From Gracilaria gracilis (taxonomy: Eukaryota; Rhodophyta; Florideophyceae; Gracilariales; Gracilariaceae): a stretch of 64,000 nucleotides of DNA. The notes under the pieces were generated by a model, which saw nothing but the letters and a program-made list of their open reading frames with translations, did no database searches and was not told the origin of the DNA. The first letter of the stretch is position 1, and each line of letters starts with the position of its first letter. The stretch spans positions 930,001-994,000 of the forward strand of contig JARGSG010000011.1 of NCBI GenBank assembly GCA_030374805.1, given 5' to 3'. The translations under genes were made by a program, and so were the position numbers. Below, in pieces: positions 9,505 to 18,919 of this stretch.

Positions 9505-10485
9505 ATGGACACTCCCAGAGGCCCCAATTTCACTCCCAATGAGGATCTCGCACTGGCGCGGTCATGGATTTCTGCTTCTCAATGCACTATGGAGCAAAAC
9601 GCAGAAACATTTTGGAGAGCTGTGGCAGTCGTCTACGAAAAACAACCAGAATGCGTTCGTCCTCGTGTGTCCAACAGCTTAAGCTCGCGGTGGATTACCG
9701 TAGCTCTACCGGCGCAAAAGTATTTGGCGGCTGAAAAACTGTATCGTGCCAACATTCCTTCTGGCGAAACCGAAGAAGACACAGTCAGAAACATAATGAC
9801 TTTGTACCAGAACAACAACAAATATAAGTACAAAGGTGAGCTACGAACACCAGGTGTTATTCGTTTTACTTCTGCCATACGACTTCTGTCGACCTGTCCA
9901 AAATTCTCTAGGCAATTAGGAGGAAGCTCTCAAAACGCCGCTGGGTACAAACCACAAAGAGGTAATCAAGAACACGGAAACACCACATCGCTCGAAGAGC
10001 CAGGTCCAGCGCAGATTCCAATGTCTAGTCCTTGCAGTACACGACCGATAGGGGCAAAAAAGCGGAAAGCGGAAGAAGGAACGGAACGCAATCTCTCAAA
10101 AGTAGCAAAAAGTATGGATGCCATGTCCGAGAGCATTCGGAATTCAGCCGAAAACAAGAAAATGGCAGCTTCCATAGCGTTACAGCTCAAGATTCTGAAT
10201 CGAATGTGTTTAACGCAAGCAGAGACAAACAGGAGATTGGAAGATTTGATGCAGAAAGCAGCGGTCTTGGGCGGCTTCAAGGAGAGTTTGAACGATGATG
10301 TTAACTTTAATCAAGAAAGTGTTTCCCAACGAGTTGGCAATACGTCATCATACCAATTCACGGATGGCCAGAGCAGCACACCCGAACACCACAAAGAAGT
10401 CCATGATGCCCCGCACGCAGAGTCGCAGGTCGTTTCAGAAGACACGAATGGTGACCAAACACGTCCAGGCAGTACCACTCAGTGA
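9505..10485 (+). CDS. Harbinger accessory protein, Myb/trihelix type
   Basis: This is an intact 326-residue frame starting at MDTPRGPNF. Residues 7-60 fit the SANT/trihelix accessory protein that accompanies Harbinger transposases: a phenylalanine-threonine start, an acidic pair, a Leu-Ala-Arg-Ser-Trp helix and an FWRAVAVVYE helix, followed later by a WIT helix. In such elements this protein binds transposon ends and helps bring the transposase to the nucleus. The C-terminal half contains basic stretches (KKRKAEEG near 185) and a helical region. It converges on the transposase gene. The frame is unbroken although its partner is frameshifted. Confidence 0.75.
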   Translation: MDTPRGPNFTPNEDLALARSWISASQCTMEQNAETFWRAVAVVYEKQPECVRPRVSNSLSSRWITVALPAQKYLAAEKLYRANIPSGETEEDTVRNIMTLYQNNNKYKYKGELRTPGVIRFTSAIRLLSTCPKFSRQLGGSSQNAAGYKPQRGNQEHGNTTSLEEPGPAQIPMSSPCSTRPIGAKKRKAEEGTERNLSKVAKSMDAMSESIRNSAENKKMAASIALQLKILNRMCLTQAETNRRLEDLMQKAAVLGGFKESLNDDVNFNQESVSQRVGNTSSYQFTDGQSSTPEHHKEVHDAPHAESQVVSEDTNGDQTRPGSTTQ

Positions 10486-10531
10486 TACCATTTCAAAATG
10501 GAGTTTCGGAGCGCTCCGCTAGGAGCGGGGT

Positions 10532-10587
10532 CTGGGGCGGAGCCCCAGCCGCTCGTGCGTCTACGGCGCCGCCAGGCGCCGTAGACG
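10532..10587. other. Two stem-loops between the convergent Harbinger genes
   Basis: CTGGGGC at 10532-10538 pairs with GCCCCAG at 10542-10548 over a 3-base loop. A perfect 13-bp stem at 10558-10570 pairs with 10575-10587 over the loop GCCA. They lie between the stop at 10485 and the stop at 10598 of the opposing gene, so a 3'-end or terminator role for both transcripts is possible. It is not established. Confidence 0.6.
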
Positions 10588-10597
10588 TTATCGTGCG

Positions 10598-11955
10598 TTA
10601 GGGTTGGGACCCTCGGAGAGCCCATAAGTGGTTGGTGAGAGCTTGGTACAGTTGTTGGTGTTGCTGTTCGTTTGTAACGAGATCATACTGCCCCAGTAAA
10701 GAGGTCAAACCGCCGAGACCAGTGTCGCTTATGCCCCCACCAATTTGCTCCTCGTCTGAGATTTCCATTGATGCCTCTTGCGAAAACTCCTCAATAACGC
10801 TAATAGGGTTGCCGTTTTCGTCAGTCTCGCTTCGTAGTTCTCCGCGAGTATCCATGTCAACTAACACGTTGTGGAGTATTACACAAACCTGGCTGATGAG
10901 AACAATTTTCTCGTCACTCCAATCGAACATCTCGTGTCTGAGTATTTTAAAGCGGCCTTGTAGGCAACCAAAAAAGCGTTCGATATCTTTTCGTGTTCCT
11001 TCTTGCGCTTTGGTCATCGTGGTTTCTCGTTCGTTCGCTGGGGCATGGTTTGGACCAACGAATATTGCCCATGGAGGGTAGATTCCGTCCACCAAGTAAT
11101 ACAGCAGACCATGTCGAACGGAGCCATTAACTTCATACCCTTCCGGCAGAATCATCCGTCGCTTGTTTGAAAGAATGTCAATAAACAATGGGCTATTACC
11201 CACTAGAGTTAGGTCGTTGTTAGTACCGCATCGTCCAGCGAACCAGTGCCAGCAATACAGGTTGTGGTCACAAAGAGCTTCACAACTTATTGTAGCAAGC
11301 TTCCCATCTTTAGGATTGTGATATTGGCCTTTTAAAGCCTTTGGACAGTTCTTCCAATGAAGATGCATGCAATCAACGCAACCAATGCATCCTGGAAACC
11401 CAGCCTCTTTGTACTGCTTTTCAATAGAACGAAGCTCATGCAGTGTAGGTTCGCGGTTCAAGTAGGTAGGTCCCAAACCTATTGAAAATACTCTGAAGCA
11501 CGATTTGGAAGTAGTACCGCTGGCTTTCTGGAGACATCTTTACCATGTCGTCCATTTGATCAAATGAAAGCCCTGTGGCTAACTTGCGTAGTGGTGCCGA
11601 GAACCTTCTGGTGTGATGAATGGCCTAAAACACCTCCACCGTTTATTCGCTGCTGCAATCGTGGTTCAAACTGTATAAGTTCATCGTGAAGAATCCAGTA
11701 CATTGTAATCGGTATGCGAAATGTTTGGCGAAAGCGAGACGCCGGATACACAGGGTTTGCGTCCAGATAGTTTGAAAACCAATCGCACTGTCCTCGTCGG
11801 ATGGTCGCAGTAGATTGCTGACGCCCAGCGTATTGTGAATGAGAAGTTATTGCGATAGGCAGTACTGCTGTGAGAACGGCCATACTGCGTGCAGCACCTT
11901 GCTCTTCTGTGTCACTGAAAGTGATGAACTCATCGTCAGAGGAGCTCTCGCTCAT
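10598..11955 (-). pseudogene. Harbinger DDE transposase with two frameshifts
   Basis: The likely start is MSESSSDDEF at 11955; an upstream in-frame ATG at 12114 adds residues of no known type. The N-terminal helices are followed by a nuclease domain with FPGCIGCVDCMHLHWKNCPK (first Asp), a second Asp in the LVDGIYPPW segment and a Glu in DIERFFGCLQGRF. These are the DDE residues of plant-type Harbinger (ALP1-like) nucleases. The reading frame breaks near 11590, before the helix reading RKLATGLSFDQMDD, and again near 11477, before PTYLNREPT. Each break is a one-base shift. The C-terminal 60 residues are acidic and Gln-rich. An active enzyme is unlikely from this copy. Confidence 0.85.
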
Positions 11956-12160
11956 TCTGGAGGAAGCGTGGGCAAGAGATGTGGTGCAAAGGAAGCAGAG
12001 CAGTTTGCATGATCTCCGCATATGAAAGCTGTCTGGGAACACGTCGTCGCCACTTTTTGGCCACCCAGGCATTGATAGGGGTGCGCACTGGTGTCCAAAC
12101 CAAATTTTACACAATTGGGTTGTTTGGAACTTTACTTTGGGTTTCTTGATAGAGATGCTC

Positions 12161-12194
12161 TAAGTATCTCTTGGCTCCTACTGTAATGTTTGAC
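12161..12194 (-). repeat. Copia 3' LTR, second fragment
   Basis: Continues the LTR after the Harbinger element and matches 25391-25424. TAA at 12161-12163 is the duplicated Harbinger target. The next 44 bases (12195-12238) are not in the intact LTR and end again in ATGTTTGA, as if a piece of filler plus a repeated LTR end had been added. Confidence 0.8.
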
Positions 12195-12560
12195 GTTTCG
12201 GAAAAATGCAATGCGGCAAGGTTGTGGTAAATGTTTGAGGCGGTGTCTAAACAAGCGTGAACGTTCACGCTTTAGAGGCGTGAAACTTTGAAGCCCTCAA
12301 TTAAATAGGCTGTAAATTAAAGACCAGCTGCTCGGCCTTCAAGAAGGAAGGACCAAAGGCGTTCTTGCGCTGTGCTGTGTACTATGCGCCATGAATTCCT
12401 GCTTATGCGCTAGTACGGACATTAAAAACTTTGAAGTTTCAGAAAACTTTGCGGCGGAGCCCTAGTTGGCCGGCGCGACTCGGACGAGTTTCCAGTGATC
12501 GTGACGAGTCGTCGACCCGGCGATTACGTCACGAGAGCACTGGAAACTCACGGAGCCAAA

Positions 12561-13805
12561 ATGCCGATCAATCTCACCCCTGCTGTTGTGCAGGCTAAGA
12601 ACGACAGCGTCCGTCGCCACCAAGTACGGCTCGCAGCCGCCCAGATCGTCAATTTTCGCCGTTCTGCCTCAACCACCTCCTACGTTTCCCCGGCCATCGT
12701 TCGCAAGGACACAACCTTCGAAAGCATCACCGGTTTTTTGAGCCCGGCGAGCTTCAAGCGCGATTACCGAATGAATCGAAAATCGTTTTAACAAGCTCGT
12801 CGGGCTCGTTGCGCCGCTAATTAAGAAGAGCGAAAAGATGGGACAAAGAGCGCGCCGCCCAACATTATCTCCATCTGTAAGGGTTGGGAATAAACAATAA
12901 GTATTCTACTACGGGAGGAATTGTCGATACCTGTTCACCAACTGTATCAAACACAAAGGTCTACAGTCTATGCAGTTTGTGATGATACGTGTAGAGCATT
13001 ATCATTGATTCTACTACAGCTACCAGGTATACCACAAACATTTGAGGAACTGAACAAACTTTCTAATGGGTTCAAGATCTCTCGCTCCAAGGTCAGCCCT
13101 TTGACTGGCTGCATTGGAGCACTCGATGGGATCGCCATAAAGATAAAAGCTCCGCGTAGAAATGCGGCCAAATACTGGTGTCGAAAAGGGTACTACGCTC
13201 TTCCGGTTTAGGCACTTGTTGACGCGAGCGGTAGGTTTTTATTTGTGTCAGCAAAATGCGTCGGGTCAACGCACGACTCGCTTGCGTACGCGTCATCAAA
13301 GCTCTCCATGTATCTGCGAAACAATTTTCTACCTGCAGAATTCTGGATAGTTGGTGATGAAGCGTACGTCTGTACGGATAACCTTATTACGCCGATTCCT
13401 GCGTCGCAGGTTCGTTTCAGCTACGAGAAAGCGTTTAACTTTTTTTTGTCCTCAATGCGTGTGCATGTTGAACAGTCGTTTGGGCGTCTAGTGGCACGAT
13501 GGAGAATTCTACAGTCACGGCTGAACTACGAAGTGAGTAAGAATGCAAGCATTGTGGTGCTTTGCATGAAGCTTCAAAATTTTTGTATAGAAGAAGGGGT
13601 GGAGAAGATACGTCAATTTTCCTTCTCGGAAGTAAATAATTTGGATAAGGAGGTTGCAGAGTGGTACGGCATATGCAAAGAAAGTTTCCAAGCAATGGAC
13701 TTGGTTGATGATCAGGACACGCCGGTGGTTTTACGTTCCGAGGTCTACAACGAAGCGCGACAAGCTCGTCAAGATTATTCGCGATCGTGGGCTGCGACGT
13801 CCTGA
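12561..13805 (+). pseudogene. Second Harbinger-type DDE transposase, broken
   Basis: The N-terminal part starts at MPINLTPAVV and reaches the family-typical FKRDYRMNRKSF. It then loses frame at about 12787, where one extra T would explain it. The nuclease part shows GCIGALDGIAIKIKAPRRN (first Asp), IVGDEAY (second Asp) and HVEQSFGRL (Glu). An in-frame TAG at 13209-13211, just after YYALPV, is explained by one C-to-T change from CAG. The segment between 12850 and 12930 is also degraded. It is unlike the transposase at 10598-11955 in sequence type and lies closer to animal-type HARBI1 nucleases. It probably mobilised the 8.6-kb element or a relative. Confidence 0.8.
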
Positions 13806-14459
13806 GTTAACAGGGGTTCCTGTTCCGTTTTAAAGCCTTGGATGAGGGGAGGGGGCGTGGCGTTTCTTGGGACTACGTTGGGGGAAAAGAGGGAATTTTG
13901 GAAGCACGCAGAAAGAGTTGCGCCAGGAGCCTTATGTTATGATAATTTACAAGAGAGCTTTTTGTTCTGATTCATATGACGTAACATCCATGTGAAGTCA
14001 TGAAGCTCCCGTCGAGGGCAAAAGGGTGCCACCAAACTTCCCACTGCACACCCAGATGCCCGTTTTACAGAATAAGCTGATACAAGCAGTTCACTTGTGG
14101 AGTGTCTGGATACAATTCGTTGACGGATTTCCACAGTCCAGTGAGATCAGCTCAGGTGGATAGCTGGATTGGATGAGCGTATAGAAGTGTATAAAACTGC
14201 TTTAAGAAGAGCTGCAAAGGTTTCCACTCGGTCAACTGTTTCAAACATTATATATGTCGGAGCTTTCTTTCCATGGGCTACTCATCCTACGCGGTGTACA
14301 CGGGCAATACGCAAGACTGGACTATTGTGCGCATTGAGGCGCTGTACAGCGTGCCCTCAGCGCAGCTCAATAGTTGAGGGTGGCGTTCTACGCTAAACAG
14401 CCCATCAACCACGGGCTGTATTTGATGTTCGCGCTGGAAGTGGTGGCAGTGGGGCTGAT
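13806..14459. other. Stretch without an intact gene
   Basis: Only short frames are present. The piece at about 14270-14460 has coding-like composition on the + strand and leads into the HSA fragment, so it may be the decayed upstream part of that captured gene. Confidence 0.3.
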
Positions 14460-15030
14460 GTGCGCGGTGTGGGGGCTGAATCAAAAGCCGAGTCAGTTAA
14501 AGATGAACAAAGTATCCGTACACCTTCTTTGGCGCCTCTGCTGGAAGGCGAGCCTCTGGAAGAAGCCCTTCGCGAGAAGTCGATCATAGCCAAGGCCCGA
14601 GCTTATAACCGAAAGGACTCCGAACTAGCTCGGGAAGGTCTCCCGAAACAACCCAAGCCTATGCGAAGCAAAACCCGTCATGACCATTACCTCGACGAGG
14701 AAACTTGGCTTGCGACGGATTTCATAAAAGACCGCAAGTGGAAGAAGCAAATGGCTAAAAAGATCGTAAGGGTGGTTGTGCAATACCACAGCCAGCAAGG
14801 CTTCGCGAAGCTCAGGTTAAGGAAATGCGGAGAATTCGAAAGCTTTCAACGTCAATTGCTCGGGATGTATCAAAGTTTTTGGGGCAGATCGAGCTCCTCT
14901 GAAGCGTAAGGTACAGGAAGATAAGGAACGGAGATCAAAGCCGAAGGGTTTGCTACAAAAGAGAGAAGCTCTCGCTACACAGCTTGAGTTCACTTTGCAA
15001 TTTTATCTGACAACAAATGAGTTTACCTAG
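14460..15030 (+). pseudogene. HSA-domain fragment of a chromatin-remodelling protein
   Basis: The first frame (14460-14909) has, at residues 80-110, ETWLATDFIKDRKWKKQMAK followed by a valine-rich helix ending in QYH. This is the characteristic start of the HSA domain, which binds actin-related proteins in SWR1, EAF1/p400 and INO80-type complexes. The continuation of HSA appears in another frame from about 14798 (MRRIRKLSTSIARDVSKF, with a Trp-to-Leu change after F), and then in a third frame to about 15030 (KREALATQLEFTLQFYLTTN). At least two frameshifts therefore break it. No helicase domain follows. It is a captured, decayed gene piece, not a working gene. Confidence 0.65.
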
Positions 15031-15665
15031 GACCAACCATCCCCTGAGAAAGAGCCGCTCTACACTACCGAAAATGGGAAGCATTTTGCCTTTTCTCGCT
15101 GGTCGCACAAGCCTGAGATTCAAGGTTATATGGACAGGTCATGGGACTTGGAGCTGGCATCCTCGAATCCGTTTTTCGTCCAGGAAAGTCGGATGGAGGT
15201 TCATGCGAATCTGATAACGACAAAGATAAGAAAAAAGTAAGAATCGAGGTTGCACAACTCCAGGAACATGCATTCTGTATGACCTGCTTCCCACTTCCCC
15301 CTCCATGGCTGACGCCGCACCTGATGTCGAAGAATCGGCCTTCTCTTCTGACGAGTTGCAATCAAGAGGATTATCTCCATCTTCTTCTATACATAATTTA
15401 TCCAACAATGCCCATTCTAATCCAAACTCTTAACTACAACAACGCTCTCCATACCGCGAACGCTCCCCAAGCTCTCCCGACCGCAATGACTCATCTTCTT
15501 CCTACCACCATGATCAAGATGACAACGAAGATGACGATGAGGACGATGCTGATGTTCATTTTGAACTCGAGGAGGAGCTGGACCACCCTGAACAGGATGA
15601 ACGATACGCATCCGACCACAGCCCAAACCACCGGCAGACGCTGACAAACGGCGACCACCCTGATA

Positions 15666-17276
15666 GTGGCTCGACGACTGCCTGCGCGTCATCAGGTCAA
15701 CCCGTATCTGTGCAGGGCGGATTCCGCAATTGTTGCCCCAGTTGCGGTTTCCCCACTTCCTCCCGTGAATGATAATACCGCCATTCCTGCTTTGCAACCA
15801 TTGATGGATGCAATGGAGGAGGAGGATGAGGAGGGGAACTCATCCACAGAAGCTGTGCACGACAGGGACATGTCTAGTTCAGAAGAGGAGCGTGAAGAGC
15901 CAAGGTCTTCGCGTGATGGCAGGAGGCGCCAGAAGGGTACAGCGTCGTTACTGGGCTCTGTTGTCGGAAAGAAGGAGCGGGCATTCAGGTCTACAGGAGC
16001 ATCGTTCGCCTCAGATCTCCTCGATGGACCCATGCGCCTTATCAATGCCCGCTCAAATACATCACGAATCAAGGATTCCGCATCCGTCTCTAGTTCTAGA
16101 GGCTCAAGTTCAAAGGGCTCGCGACTACGATTGCCGAAAGTGCTATCTCCCAGAAAGGATAAGCGCAGTGCTTTGGCAAAAGAGAATGGGCTCGAAGAAA
16201 GATTTGCTCGCGAGATGCATATCACCAGTGGCCAGCGTACCACTCGGTCGGGTAACAGATATGACGAGGACCAATGGGAAACTAAGTCCGGTGAAAAAGA
16301 CGCGCGAGACCGCTCACACGAGGGCAACCTGCGGAATTGGGAGGAACAAGATGAAAGGGCACGGTTTCTAGATGAGCTGGATGGGATCAGCCGCTCATCC
16401 CGCGATGAAGGTGCGGATGGAGATGACGATTCCACAGACGCTGGAAGTCTGGATATGTGCATGGACGACGGTTCTGATTCTGAACGTGCTACGTTTGACG
16501 ATGCTGCACTTGTGAGGGGTGAGGCCTACACCCGTCAAAAGCTGGCAAAGTCAAAGCCACATCGTCGAAAGAATCGTCAGCGACGTGACTCCTACGAATC
16601 GAGAGGAATGTACGATTCTGATTCGTCGTCAGATAGCCTTTGCGAAGACTGTGGTCGGTATTACGACAAAGATGAGGACGGTCATGAGCATGAGAGAAGC
16701 TCAAGGAGAAGCCTTCGAGGCAAGTCTCGGAGCCGTTCTCGCAGTCATGACTATTACGATGAGGACGAAATGGATTCGTACCACAGCCATCGTAGCTCCT
16801 CCAAGAGTAAGAGTGGGCGTCACAGGAGGTCATCCAGCGAGCGTGAGCTCGACGATCGCTCTTCGATCCGAAAGGATCGTCATAGGAGCAAGAAGAACAG
16901 CGTTCGTGAAAAAAGCATCGATAAGGATCGCTCATCGTCTAAGAGAAGTAGAAGCTCAGATAGCAAATCGTCACACTCGAGAAAACACTCGAGCACCCGC
17001 AAGTCGTCTAGGGATTCTGACGTTGAGAAGCGGCACAAGAGCTCGAAGAGCAAGTCAAAGAGAAGGCACGAGATGTATGAGGTGGCGCCGTCGACCGAGC
17101 TACACTACCCGCTTCAGGATGTGGGACCGATAAACTCGATATATCGACATCGGTTACCATTTTCAGAGCCGGAGGAGGACAATCCCATTCCGTGGTATTG
17201 TGAAGGACAATCAGAGCCGGAAGACACCGACGTGGATGAATACCCTAAACCTGTCTCAAGCTCAAGAAGCTGTTGA
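15666..17276 (+). CDS. Ser/Arg- and acidic-rich low-complexity frame
   Basis: This is an open frame of 536 codons with no clear start methionine of its own (it opens with an Ala-Arg-Arg-Leu-Pro context). The composition is strongly biased: acidic and serine runs at 50-80, then alternating Arg-Ser, Lys-Ser and Asp stretches from about 290 to 460, like an RS-type or intrinsically disordered region. A non-repetitive segment with a Tyr/Pro-rich sequence lies at 465-520. It sits between the HSA and CHD1-like fragments on the same strand, so it could be the disordered linker of the same captured gene. Upstream, 15480-15660 holds acidic Asp/Glu-rich sequence in another frame. I cannot name a family. 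Confidence 0.4.
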   Translation: MARRLPARHQVNPYLCRADSAIVAPVAVSPLPPVNDNTAIPALQPLMDAMEEEDEEGNSSTEAVHDRDMSSSEEEREEPRSSRDGRRRQKGTASLLGSVVGKKERAFRSTGASFASDLLDGPMRLINARSNTSRIKDSASVSSSRGSSSKGSRLRLPKVLSPRKDKRSALAKENGLEERFAREMHITSGQRTTRSGNRYDEDQWETKSGEKDARDRSHEGNLRNWEEQDERARFLDELDGISRSSRDEGADGDDDSTDAGSLDMCMDDGSDSERATFDDAALVRGEAYTRQKLAKSKPHRRKNRQRRDSYESRGMYDSDSSSDSLCEDCGRYYDKDEDGHEHERSSRRSLRGKSRSRSRSHDYYDEDEMDSYHSHRSSSKSKSGRHRRSSSERELDDRSSIRKDRHRSKKNSVREKSIDKDRSSSKRSRSSDSKSSHSRKHSSTRKSSRDSDVEKRHKSSKSKSKRRHEMYEVAPSTELHYPLQDVGPINSIYRHRLPFSEPEEDNPIPWYCEGQSEPEDTDVDEYPKPVSSSRSC

Positions 17277-17335
17277 GAGCTCAAAAAGGAAGGGAAGGAA
17301 GTTGAACAAGAACCCCCGAATAAGGTGGTCATAGA

Positions 17336-18700
17336 ATGAATGGAAGGGATTCAAATTACAAGGCTCTACGTGTGCAAATCGACATTCTTGGCGAGAGGAG
17401 GGTAGATGCTCACGATCCCTTGAAGATATGCCGAGACCTGAAGATGCTACGAGATGCTATCGGATCATTTAATTCAGATCTGCAGTTCATATTGCCCGGA
17501 GTCATTAGGCGACCGTCGTTTGGTATTCGATGGAAGCAGTATTATGACGCAATGCTACTGGTTGGAATTTGCAGGCATGGATTCAGGAACTGGACACAGA
17601 TCTCCAAGGAAGACCAGCTGGATTTAGGGGATAAGGTGAATGTAGCTGGTGATTCGGCTCAGGCAGGAGCGCCAGATACGACGAAACTGGCACAGCGAAT
17701 CACGGCGCTACTCCGAGAGCTTGAGCGCGAATCCTGCTTGCGAGCTGCTGCCGATCGCAGGGTCAAATCTCGGGCGAAGGGCCAAAAGAGGCAAAGAGGC
17801 TCGTCGTCGAAAGGAACCGTAGAGAGGGCCAGCAAACGTTCGAAACCCGGTCGTCCGGACAAGAACAAGAAACAGGCGATGCGGTTAGAGATTAAGAGAA
17901 GCAATCTAACCACATTGCGTGAGCTGCGCTCTCTCTAAGAGTCTGGGTCATCGAGCATGCTGTGTTTCGTGAAGGCCGTGAGATTTACAACTCGAGCGAT
18001 ATGGAGGATGAAGTTGTGACGTAATTCGTGCAAAGCGAAGAGATTAGAGCGTGTGAAATGACCTCTACTTCACTACGTGCGCGGATTCGGCAACGAAATT
18101 CTAGCTGCTGACGATATTGTGTTTTCACTTCGGAACGAGTACAAATCAGAACGCTTCTTGTGGTCGTGAAGGTGGTAGGAAGGCAAGGTTGCAAAAAACG
18201 CGTTCCCCCCTTTTTGCAAGCTCGTAAGAAATAGGATGGATACCTTCGAACATGCCAAATCTGGAGAGGACGCTCTTCGACGACAACGCGAACGGAAGGC
18301 AAGAGGTTGCACACGAGAATTCGTACGAGATGCGCGAGGACTATCACAATCGTTATCTCTCTTATGGATACAGAACCTGTCTAGGCAACCTGCGACGGTT
18401 CAAAAGGCAAGAAGGATTAGCATTTGCAACCTAAGCAGAGCAACAATCTTGATGCCGCAGAGCGGATTTCGAGAACCAAGCAGTGTCTGCTCAAGCTCGG
18501 GAGGTCCATCGACCACGTTGGGAAGTCGGAGACGGCGAGGGTAGACCTTTGGTCTTACGTCCACGAGGTTTGCAACACAAGCCGGCAGGGTGAGCGATTG
18601 CAGACCATTAATGAGAAGCTCACGTCCACGGTCTCCATCGGTCTCACTAGCAGCGGCTGCAGCATAGAACCCAGCAGCATTTGCGGCAGATGATGTGCTA
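17336..18700 (+). pseudogene. CHD1-like C-terminal fragment (SANT/SLIDE and CHDCT2)
   Basis: Residues 1-110 of the first frame (17336-17938) resemble the DNA-binding SANT/SLIDE region of CHD1: the segment DAMLLVGICRHGFRNWTQIS followed by LDLGDKV lines up with the CHD1 stretch LLLGIYEHGYGNWE...LKLTDKI, and a later KLAQRITALLREL helix matches its RADYLLKLL helix. A basic Lys/Arg-rich linker follows. About 400 bases on, two overlapping frames (18252-18434 and 18424-18693) give the CHDCT2 (DUF4208) domain, with RTKQCLLKLGRSID and LWSYVHEV. The frame changes between them and has stops before them, so this is a decayed copy. The ATPase motor and chromodomains are absent. Confidence 0.7.
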
Positions 18701-18919
18701 CCGCCGACCATGTCGAAGCGTTGGTCGGAAGTTCACTCGGGTGTGCCGTGGGGTCTTATGAAATGCAAAGTATCTGCTTCGTTGTCGGCCCTCGTGACGA
18801 TAGGTGCGTAGAAGATAAAAGAGGGCCATGCAGAAACTTTTACAACATACAGACAGATAATATCGAGCAAGTGAAGTGATCCCTAGAACTATAGATGCAA
18901 GTCAAACAAACGTTTACCA

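Larger units (their letters stand above)
9189..12160. mobile_element. PIF/Harbinger DNA transposon
   Basis: This 2,972-bp element is flanked by TAA on both sides (9186-9188 and 12161-12163), the 3-bp duplication typical of PIF/Harbinger. Both ends start GAGCATCTCTATC and stay similar for about 26 bases, continuing into an ACCCAAA motif. GAGCATCTCC-like ends are well known for plant Harbinger elements. It holds the usual pair of genes, a Myb/trihelix protein on + and a DDE transposase on -, in convergent order. The undisturbed LTR copy at 25338-25425 shows the pre-insertion sequence. Confidence 0.9.
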
